A model generated the notes under the pieces. It saw only the letters and a list, made by a program, of their open reading frames with translations. It was not told the DNA's origin and made no database searches. The position numbers and the translations under genes were made by a program. A DNA stretch of 32,378 nucleotides, taken from an uncultured Faecalibacterium sp. (lineage in GTDB: Bacteria > Bacillota > Clostridia > Oscillospirales > Ruminococcaceae). Positions 19,953 to 27,145 of the stretch are shown here, in pieces; the stretch's first letter is position 1; each line of letters starts with the position of its first letter. The stretch lies in NCBI GenBank assembly GCA_946411155.1, contig CAMKDB010000003.1:1-32378 (forward strand), in the 5' to 3' direction.

Positions 19953-20653
19953 GTTACAAGCCCCATCAGTTTCAATGCTTCGCAGGCGGCATTCTGCTCA
20001 GCCTGCTTTTTGCTTCTTCCTGCCCCTCTGGCGATCACATTGCTGTTAAGCCAGATCTCCACTTCAAATGTTTTGTCATGGTCCGGTCCGCTTTCTCCGG
20101 TATGAACGTAGCGGATTCGTTCTTCCGGGTTTTGCTGAACGACTTCCTGCAGCTCCGTTTTATAATCTCTGGACAGTTCCACCACTTCGGCTTCCTGAAG
20201 CACATGACGGTGAATGAATTTCTCCGCAGCCCGGAATCCGCCGTCCAGATAAATCGCCGCAATCAGTGCCTCAAAACAGTCGGAGAGAATGCTGTCACGC
20301 TCGTTTCCGCGATTCTTCGTCTCGCCTTTCCCAAGATACATATATTCACCAAGATGGATATCCCTGGCAAATTCGGCAAGTGCTCCCTCACAAACCATTG
20401 ATGAACGGGTCTTCGTCAGTTCCCCTTCCTCCACATCAGGATTGACCAGAAACAGGTGCTCCGCCACAACGACGGAAAGGACCGCGTCACCAAGGAACTC
20501 CAGTCGCTCGTTACAATCCACCCTGGTCTTGCCATGTTCATTGGCATAACTGGAATGGGTCAGAGCCTCTTCCAGCAGACTGGGATTTTCAAAAATATAA
20601 CCGATATTCTCTTCCAGTTTACGCATATTATTTATCATTCCTTTTCGAGCCAT
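19949..20653 (-). CDS. rnc: Ribonuclease III
   Basis: ERLEFLGDAVLSVVVAEHLF signature; C-terminal dsRBD GAGRSKKQAEQNAACEALK. Start may be the internal ATG at 20626. Confidence 0.96.
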   Translation of the reverse strand: MARKGMINNMRKLEENIGYIFENPSLLEEALTHSSYANEHGKTRVDCNERLEFLGDAVLSVVVAEHLFLVNPDVEEGELTKTRSSMVCEGALAEFARDIHLGEYMYLGKGETKNRGNERDSILSDCFEALIAAIYLDGGFRAAEKFIHRHVLQEAEVVELSRDYKTELQEVVQQNPEERIRYVHTGESGPDHDKTFEVEIWLNSNVIARGAGRSKKQAEQNAACEALKLMGLVT

Positions 20654-21936
20654 TCGTCCAGTGCGGTCAGAGCACGTTCCGCATAAGCTCTGTATCTTTC
20701 TTTTTTATCCTTGATCTCTCCGACAGGGGAAAGAATACCCATGTTAGCTCCCATCGGCTGAAAGTCCCTGTTTTCAGTCCCCAGATAATGCATCAGACTG
20801 CCCAGCATCGTTTCGACCGGCAGTTTGACAGGTTCTCTGCCGCAAAGTCTTGAATTCAGGAATCGCGCTGCAAGGATTCCGCCAGCGGCGCTTTCCATGT
20901 AGCCCTCAACACCCGAAAGCTGACCGGCAATATAGATCTGATGTGTCCCGCATAACCGTAATGAACCATCCAGTACCTTAGGCGCATCCAGAAAACTGTT
21001 CCTGTGCATAACGCCATACCGGACAAACTCTGCGTGTTCAAGACCGGGAATCATGGAAAACACTCTTTTCTGCTCACCGAATTTCAGATTGGTCTGAAAA
21101 CCGACAAGGTTGAACATGCTCCCTTCCGCATCCTCTTTCCTCAGCTGAACGGCCGCCCAGGGGCGATGTCCAGTCATGGGATTCCGAAGACCGACAGGCT
21201 TCATAGGGCCATACCGCGCAGCGTCAAGACCGCGCTTGGCCAGCTTTTCAATCGGCATGCAGCCTTCATAGACCGGCTGGTCCTTCTCAAAGCCATGCAG
21301 TTCGGCGACCTCTGCATTGATCAGTTCATTATAAAATGCTTCATAACCAGCCTTGTCGAACGGTGCGTTCCAATAGTCGTCCCCTCCGCGGTCATAGCGG
21401 CTCTGACAGAACAGCTTGCTGTAATCAAGACTCTCGGCAGAGACGATCGGAGCAGCAGCATCAAAAAAATACAGGGATTTCCCGCCTGTAAAGGCAGATA
21501 GCTTTTCAGCCAGTTTTCCCTCTGTGAGCGGTCCAGTCGCAACTATTGTGGGCATGGAATCATCAAGATCTGTAAATTCTTCACGGATAAGGGTGATTCC
21601 CTTAGTCTGAAGGATTCGCTGCGTCATACGCTCACTGAAGAGTTTCCTGTCCACAGCAAGCGCGCCACCTGCGGGTACCGCACAGGTATCTGCTACTTCA
21701 AGACACAAAGAACCCAGCCTGCGCATTTCCTCTTTCATCAGGCCGGCAGCGCTTTCTATCCGCGCAGCCTTGAAGGAGTTTGAGCAGACCAGTTCGGCGA
21801 ACTGTTCAGAATGATGTGCGGGTGAAAAACGCACCGGTTTTTGTTCATACAGGAGCACTTCATGGCCCTGCACCGCTAGCGCATATGCCGCCTCGCATCC
21901 CGCGAGGCCTGCACCTATGACACGGACGATACTCAC
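20635..21936 (-). CDS. trmFO: Folate/FAD-dependent tRNA (uracil-54-C5)-methyltransferase
   Basis: VIGAGLAGCEAAYALAVQGHEVLLYEQKP...SEQFAELVCSNSFKA; GQLSGVEGYMESAAGGILAA; ANMGILSPV. Confidence 0.96.
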   Translation of the reverse strand: MSIVRVIGAGLAGCEAAYALAVQGHEVLLYEQKPVRFSPAHHSEQFAELVCSNSFKAARIESAAGLMKEEMRRLGSLCLEVADTCAVPAGGALAVDRKLFSERMTQRILQTKGITLIREEFTDLDDSMPTIVATGPLTEGKLAEKLSAFTGGKSLYFFDAAAPIVSAESLDYSKLFCQSRYDRGGDDYWNAPFDKAGYEAFYNELINAEVAELHGFEKDQPVYEGCMPIEKLAKRGLDAARYGPMKPVGLRNPMTGHRPWAAVQLRKEDAEGSMFNLVGFQTNLKFGEQKRVFSMIPGLEHAEFVRYGVMHRNSFLDAPKVLDGSLRLCGTHQIYIAGQLSGVEGYMESAAGGILAARFLNSRLCGREPVKLPVETMLGSLMHYLGTENRDFQPMGANMGILSPVGEIKDKKERYRAYAERALTALDEWLEKE

Positions 21937-24026
21937 TTGGTGACCGCCTCAATATATCCGCAGCCTTCCTTCTGGCAGAGCAGAGCGGGCGATTTTCCTC
22001 TCCGTCTGAAGAGAGATGATCCGCATTTCGGGCAAATTTTGTCCGTTGGCTCGTACCAGCTCATAAAGCCGCATTCTTTTCCTTTTTCGCAGGCATAGAA
22101 AGTTTTCCCTGCCTTACTCTTCTTCTGCAGAATCTTGGAACCGCATTTCGGACATGTTCCTTTCGTTTCAACAACGATTCTCTTTGTATTCTTGCATTCC
22201 GGGAAACCCGGACAAGCGAGGAATTTGCCGAACTTTCCGGACTTGATGACCATCTTTCTACCGCACTTTTCGCAGATAACATCTGTTTCCTCAGCGGGAA
22301 CTTCCAGACGCTTTCCGTCCATTTCGGATTCGGCGCGGGAGAGCTGTTCCTCGAAGCCGTCGTAGAAGGTGGCAATCATCTGCTTCCAGTCGACACCGCC
22401 CCGTTCAACTTCGTCCAGTTGTTTTTCCATATCTGCAGAGAACTTCTCATCCACAATTTCAGGGAACTCCTGGATCATCAGATCCGTAACCACCATTCCC
22501 AGCGGAGTGGGTATGAGCGCCTTCTGGCTTCTTTCCACGTATCCACGTTCAATGATAGTCGAGATAGTCGGTGCATAAGTGGACGGTCTGCCAATCCCGT
22601 TCTCCTCGAGTGTCTTGATCAGAGAAGCCTCCGTATACCTTTGTGGCGGTTGGGTGAATTTCTGCTGATGCCGCATCTCTTCAAGCGTGATCCCCGTCTG
22701 CATTGTCATGGGAGGAAGTTCCGTAGGCTGTTCTTTCTTGTCATCGCTCGATTCTTCATACAGGACGGTAAAACCATCGAAAGCAACGGAAAAGCCACTG
22801 GCATGGAAGATATAATCTCCGGAGACAAGATCGACAGACATGGTGTTCTGGATCTGGTCGGCCATTCTTGATGCCAGGAAACGATCCCAGATCAATTTAT
22901 AAAGTTTGTACTGATCGGGTGTCAGAGAACTGCGCACCTTTTCAGGTGTCAGTTCAATATTAGTAGGCCGGATCGCCTCATGGGCATCCTGTACTGATTC
23001 GTTGCGTCCCTGCCGATATGTCCGTTTCCCGTCAAAGACATATTTTTTTCCGTACTGTCTCTCCAGATAATTCTTTGCGGCAGCAATCGCCTCGTCTGAA
23101 ATACGGAGGGAGTCGGTTCGCATATAGGTAATAAGTCCGGTCTGGCCTTCTCCTTCGAGTTCAACACCTTCATAGAGAGACTGCGCCGTACTCATTGTTT
23201 TACCGGAGGTAAATCCCAGTTTCCTCGATGCTTCCTGCTGAAGGGTAGAAGTAATGAACGGCGGAGCAGGCTGCCGCTTATGTGTGCCGGTCTTCAGATC
23301 TGAGATCCGGAAGGGTTTTCCCGAGAGTTCCTTCAAAACCGCTTCACATTCTGCCTGATTTCTTATTGTAAAGTCTTTTGGCTTTACGCCGTTCTTTGTG
23401 CGTAATTTAGCGGTGAACTGGCCCCCGTCTTCTGTCTTCAGGAGAGCCTCAACCGTCCAGTATTCTACGGGCACGAACGCCTGAATCTCTTTTTCACGAT
23501 CGACAAGAAGCCTGACCGTGACGGATTGCACACGTCCGGCGGAGAGTCCTCTGCGCACTTTTTTCCAAAGGAAAGGAGACAGTTTGTAACCAACGATTCG
23601 GTCCAGAACCCTCCTCGCCTGCTGGGCATCGAAAAGATCCAGATCGATCTTTCTGGGGTGCTTCATACCCTCCTCAATTCCCTTTTTGGTGATTTCCCCG
23701 AAAGTGACCCTGTTCAGCTGATCCATGGGAATACCCAGCAGAACAGCTAGATGCCATGCAATCGCCTCACCCTCGCGGTCCGGGTCTGTCGCCAGGATCA
23801 CGCCGTCACTTTTCTGGGCGGCATTTTTAAGATCCTTGATCAATTTCGCTTTGGACAGGATATTGATGTACTGTGGCCTAAAATCTCGCTGGATATCGAT
23901 TCCGAGGGAGCTTTTGGGCAGATCTCTGACATGGCCGTTAGAGGCCATTACCTCATATCCGTTTCCCAAATATTTTCGGATCGTTTTTACTTTTGTAGGA
24001 GACTCAACGATTAGCAGTTTCGACAT
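21933..24026 (-). CDS. topA: DNA topoisomerase I (type IA)
   Basis: MSKLLIVESPTKVKTIRKYLG, ATDPDREGEAIAWHL, GLITYMRTDSLRIS; three C-terminal Cys4 zinc-binding repeats. Confidence 0.98.
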   Translation of the reverse strand: MSKLLIVESPTKVKTIRKYLGNGYEVMASNGHVRDLPKSSLGIDIQRDFRPQYINILSKAKLIKDLKNAAQKSDGVILATDPDREGEAIAWHLAVLLGIPMDQLNRVTFGEITKKGIEEGMKHPRKIDLDLFDAQQARRVLDRIVGYKLSPFLWKKVRRGLSAGRVQSVTVRLLVDREKEIQAFVPVEYWTVEALLKTEDGGQFTAKLRTKNGVKPKDFTIRNQAECEAVLKELSGKPFRISDLKTGTHKRQPAPPFITSTLQQEASRKLGFTSGKTMSTAQSLYEGVELEGEGQTGLITYMRTDSLRISDEAIAAAKNYLERQYGKKYVFDGKRTYRQGRNESVQDAHEAIRPTNIELTPEKVRSSLTPDQYKLYKLIWDRFLASRMADQIQNTMSVDLVSGDYIFHASGFSVAFDGFTVLYEESSDDKKEQPTELPPMTMQTGITLEEMRHQQKFTQPPQRYTEASLIKTLEENGIGRPSTYAPTISTIIERGYVERSQKALIPTPLGMVVTDLMIQEFPEIVDEKFSADMEKQLDEVERGGVDWKQMIATFYDGFEEQLSRAESEMDGKRLEVPAEETDVICEKCGRKMVIKSGKFGKFLACPGFPECKNTKRIVVETKGTCPKCGSKILQKKSKAGKTFYACEKGKECGFMSWYEPTDKICPKCGSSLFRRRGKSPALLCQKEGCGYIEAVTK

Positions 24027-24043
24027 TGATATATTCCTTTAGT

Positions 24044-24865
24044 TTATATTTCTCTCAATTCCCACATCAGGATAGCAGCTGCCGCATTTGCATTCAGGCT
24101 GTCAACCCCATGCGACATGGGCAGATAGACCCGCTCGGCACATACATCGAGCAGCTCCTTTTGGATTCCATGTCCTTCGTTCCCGACCAGCAGAAGGATT
24201 TTCCCGTCCTTTCTTACTTCACTGACCGAGCACGCCGTCTTGTCAAGCGCACTGGCACAGGAAACAAAGCCTGAAGCATTCATCTGCTTCACTGCAGATA
24301 CAAGATCATCCGCTATACAGACCGGCATATTGAACTGTGCTAGAGCTCCGGCTCTGATCACCCTCGGAGACCATAGGTCGGCGGAGTCCGCTGAGACGAG
24401 GATTCCGTCATATCCTAGTGCGGAAGCAGTGCGGATCATGGCGCCGACGTTTTCCGGATTTTGGACTTCACAGATACCCAGGATACGCCTTCCTTTGATA
24501 AGGCTCTCCAGTTCTGCATGTTCAGGCAGTTGAAACACGCCCCAGACACCTTGCGGTGCTTTCAGATCAGAGATCTTCTCAGCAGCAAAGTCCTGAAGAA
24601 GGAACGTTTCATCGGCGACGGAAGAAAGGCGCTTAAAAAGCGCCGGATCCCTGGAGGAAGCAGTATCCGTTATCCAGAGTTCAAGCAACTCGTGGCCAGT
24701 TTCCACAGCGTCTATGCAAAGTTTTCCGCCGTCCACCAGCACACATCCGCGTTTTTCTCTCTCCTTACGGGATCTAGCCAGTTCCAAAAGCGCTTTAAGC
24801 CTTTCGTTATTTTTCGAACGAATCTCAATCATTGACCTGTACTGTTCCGATCCTCCCCGTTGCAT
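24044..24865 (-). CDS. TrmH/SpoU family RNA methyltransferase
   Basis: ILGICEVQNPENVGAMIRTASALGYDGILVS, LLLVGNEGHGIQKEL, VYLPMSHGVDSLNANAAAAILMWE. The ORF-track start (24952) overlaps a promoter-like region; start is probably 24865 or 24832. Confidence 0.85.
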   Translation of the reverse strand: MQRGGSEQYRSMIEIRSKNNERLKALLELARSRKEREKRGCVLVDGGKLCIDAVETGHELLELWITDTASSRDPALFKRLSSVADETFLLQDFAAEKISDLKAPQGVWGVFQLPEHAELESLIKGRRILGICEVQNPENVGAMIRTASALGYDGILVSADSADLWSPRVIRAGALAQFNMPVCIADDLVSAVKQMNASGFVSCASALDKTACSVSEVRKDGKILLLVGNEGHGIQKELLDVCAERVYLPMSHGVDSLNANAAAAILMWELREI

Positions 24866-24903
24866 TTCAGCCTGCAAGGACATAATCCACATTATCGCAT
24901 TAT

Positions 24904-24932
24904 ATAGTATAAATAATATCCCTATTATGCAA
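24904..24932 (-). promoter_or_regulatory. Candidate promoter for the 14-gene SpoU-topA-...-leuS run
   Basis: On minus: TTGCAT - 17 nt - TACTAT, with TATACT and TATAAT also nearby; AT-rich, lies downstream of the rplT terminator. Confidence 0.45.
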
Positions 24933-25020
24933 AACAAGGTTTGATGAATCAAGAGGAAAATTGATCTGCATTTCCATGACGTCCTGCTGCAGCCTCTTTC
25001 AACAATCGTATTAACAAGAG

Positions 25021-25050
25021 AATACTCGTGCCTGTTCAGGCACGAGTATT
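25021..25050 (-). terminator. Terminator of infC-rpmI-rplT (14-bp perfect stem, 2-nt loop)
   Basis: aatactcgtgcctg-tt-caggcacgagtatt just after the rplT stop. Confidence 0.8.
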
Positions 25051-25061
25051 GATCACGGTTG

Positions 25062-25412
25062 TTATGCTTTGACAGCCTTCTCTACCAGATCTGCGAAAGC
25101 CGCAGGATCATTGATGTAGAGTTCGGACAGCATCTTGCGGTTCAGTTCGACGCCGAGCTTCTTGAGGCCGTTCATGAAAGTGCTGTAGTTCGTTCCATTC
25201 GCATGGCAGCCCGCATTGATACGGGTGATCCAAAGCTGACGATATTCGCGCTTTTTCTGCTTGCGGCCGATATAAGCATAGTTGCCGCTCTTGAAGACCT
25301 GCTGCTTCGCCATCTTGAAATGGGTGCTCTTAGCTCCGAAATAGCCCTTGGCGAGCTTGATGATTTTCTTTCTTCTCTTGCGCGTCATCATTGCGCCTTT
25401 AACTCTTGCCAT
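25062..25412 (-). CDS. rplT: 50S ribosomal protein L20
   Basis: [67 protein letters not shown]. Confidence 0.98.
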   Translation of the reverse strand: MARVKGAMMTRKRRKKIIKLAKGYFGAKSTHFKMAKQQVFKSGNYAYIGRKQKKREYRQLWITRINAGCHANGTNYSTFMNGLKKLGVELNRKMLSELYINDPAAFADLVEKAVKA

Positions 25413-25426
25413 AATTCATCTCCTCC

Positions 25427-25633
25427 TTATTTCACACCGTACGGCAGCAGCTGTCTCAGGTTCTCTGCGTTGGTCTTATCTGCATAGACCGGTCCACGGA
25501 GATGTCTCATGCGCTTTGTGGGTTTCTTGTTTAAAATGTGGCTGCGGAAAGCACGTGCACGTTTGATTTTTCCATGCTTTGTGATCTTCAATACGCGCTT
25601 TTTCGTAGCGGAATGGGTCTTCAACTTAGGCAT
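25427..25633 (-). CDS. rpmI: 50S ribosomal protein L35
   Basis: [47 protein letters not shown]. Confidence 0.97.
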   Translation of the reverse strand: MPKLKTHSATKKRVLKITKHGKIKRARAFRSHILNKKPTKRMRHLRGPVYADKTNAENLRQLLPYGVK

Positions 25634-25667
25634 AACTCTTTCTCTCCTCCTGAGGAATAATCTTATT

Positions 25668-26192
25668 TCATTTGGCTTTTGCTTTGACCGGACTCATGAA
25701 CATCTGAATAGACCTGCCTTCCAGTTTTGCAGGCTTGTCGACGACGGCGACCTCATTCAGCGATTCCGCGAACCGTCCCATAACCTCGATCCCGCGTGAT
25801 GAGTGAGCCATCTCACGTCCGCGAAGACGGATACTGACTTTCAGCCTGTTTCCTTCAGCCAAGAATCTTCTGGCATGACCAAGCTTCGTCTCATAGTCGT
25901 GGGTGTCGATGTTCAAAGAAAGACGGATCTCTTTGATCTCAACAACTTTCTGTTTCTTGCTCGCTTCTTTTTCGCGTTTCTGCTGTTCAAAGCGATACTT
26001 GCCGTAGTCCATGATCTTACACACAGGCGGTTTTGCCTGTGGTGCGATCATAACCAGATCCAGATCCCGCTCTTCTGCGAGCTCGAGTGCTTTCGCAGAA
26101 GTGACGATACCAAGCTGGCTTCCGTCGGCATCAATAAGACGGACTTCAGGCTCTCTGATGTCCTGATTGATTGAATGGGCTTGCGCGGCTAT
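25668..26192 (-). CDS. infC: Translation initiation factor IF-3, probable ATA start codon
   Basis: [23 protein letters not shown]...[32 protein letters not shown] lies 8 nt before ATA at 26192. The ORF-track Met at 26324 lies in the leader. Confidence 0.93.
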   Translation of the reverse strand: MAAQAHSINQDIREPEVRLIDADGSQLGIVTSAKALELAEERDLDLVMIAPQAKPPVCKIMDYGKYRFEQQKREKEASKKQKVVEIKEIRLSLNIDTHDYETKLGHARRFLAEGNRLKVSIRLRGREMAHSSRGIEVMGRFAESLNEVAVVDKPAKLEGRSIQMFMSPVKAKAK

Positions 26193-26227
26193 GGGTGTAT
26201 ACCTCCAAAATCCAAATGTCACACAAT

Positions 26228-26252
26228 AAAAAAACGCGTAATCCAATACGCG
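26228..26252 (-). promoter_or_regulatory. Leader attenuator hairpin of infC-rpmI-rplT (L20-leader-like)
   Basis: On minus: CGCGTA-TTGGAT-TACGCG followed by TTTTTTT, inside the ~150-nt leader and upstream of the infC SD. Confidence 0.7.
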
Positions 26253-26348
26253 CTCTAAAAAACACAGACAACGTCCGAATCGTTTTTTATTGACCTTCAC
26301 ACCGTAGATGTGGGGTGAGCGCAAAGCACTTCTTTATTGTCGGCAATT

Positions 26349-26378
26349 ATAATAACAAACATTCTGTGGCAATGTCAA
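26349..26378 (-). promoter_or_regulatory. sigmaA promoter of infC-rpmI-rplT
   Basis: On minus: TTGACA - 18 nt - TATTAT (TATAAT overlaps 3 nt further). Confidence 0.75.
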
Positions 26379-26405
26379 GCATTTTGTGCCCGATTTCTGA
26401 AGGAA

Positions 26406-26438
26406 TCCCGCCGGAAAGGTTTTTCCATCCCGGCGGGA
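26406..26438 (-). terminator. Hairpin terminator candidate after the TudS-like gene
   Basis: tcccgccgg ... ccggcggga, 9-bp GC-rich stem with 15-nt loop, immediately downstream of the stop at 26449. Confidence 0.55.
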
Positions 26439-26448
26439 CAACGGCACA

Positions 26449-27012
26449 TCAGTCTTTCAGAAAAGACATGATCTTTTCCGGCTCCGCAGCAAACAGGCCG
26501 ATGATCGGAAGGTCAAGTCCTCTCTCCGCCAGCATATCCTTGAGGACCGAGATAAGCACACCGCTACGGTTAACCAGCTTCCCCGTCTCATAAACGCTCA
26601 TAGGATCGGGATGACCGCCCAACGAACCGTAATAATCTCTGCTGGAACCCGTATAATCAACACCACAACTTGGGCTACCATCGATCCCGGCGAATCCGAG
26701 CACTTCATAGCGTTCCGGGGTGGCAAGATATTCCTCACACTGATCCAGAATCGGGTCAAGCAGTTTTCTGCAGTGATTGCGGAAGAAAATATTATCAAAC
26801 TGATCGCTGACATGTCCCCATCTCCGAGGACCGTACAGAGTAAACTCCGGGCAAGGTAACTGAACGAGCTGAATTCCCATAGGGATCGCTTTCGTCAGGA
26901 ACCGCTGACGAAGCGCCTCCTCAGCAGCCATATCATCATAATCCCACATCACGACCTTAGATGAGATGTTGAGGATACAATGCGCAACAAAAAGGATTTT
27001 CTGTTTCTCCAT
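26449..27012 (-). CDS. DUF523/TudS-related putative desulfidase
   Basis: Three Cys contexts matching DUF523: AHCILN, LPCPEF, GSPSCGV. Confidence 0.7.
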   Translation of the reverse strand: MEKQKILFVAHCILNISSKVVMWDYDDMAAEEALRQRFLTKAIPMGIQLVQLPCPEFTLYGPRRWGHVSDQFDNIFFRNHCRKLLDPILDQCEEYLATPERYEVLGFAGIDGSPSCGVDYTGSSRDYYGSLGGHPDPMSVYETGKLVNRSGVLISVLKDMLAERGLDLPIIGLFAAEPEKIMSFLKD

Positions 27013-27042
27013 CTGTCTGCCTCCAGATCAAGTGTTTTATTT

Positions 27043-27071
27043 ATTTTATCAAATGAAAAAAACGACGACAA
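27043..27071 (-). promoter_or_regulatory. Candidate promoter of the TudS-like gene
   Basis: On minus: TTGTCG - 17 nt - TAAAAT. Confidence 0.5.
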
Positions 27072-27116
27072 CCTGTTCCAATCCTCTGTACTCTTTTTTT
27101 GAACGGTTGCCTCGTA

Positions 27117-27122
27117 TATAAT
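27117..27122 (+). promoter_or_regulatory. Candidate -10 element (TATAAT) for the GTPase-NYN/ylmH operon
   Basis: Consensus TATAAT 23 nt before the ATG at 27146; no good -35 at 16-18 nt (TTGAAC lies at 12-nt spacing). Confidence 0.4.
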
Positions 27123-27145
27123 GGGACTGTTTGAGGAATACAAAA

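Noticed and set aside
27131-27145. TTG start for the GTPase-NYN gene as in the ORF track
   Set aside because: The TTG is immediately before and overlapping the likely SD (GAGGA); ATG at 27146 has correct spacing.
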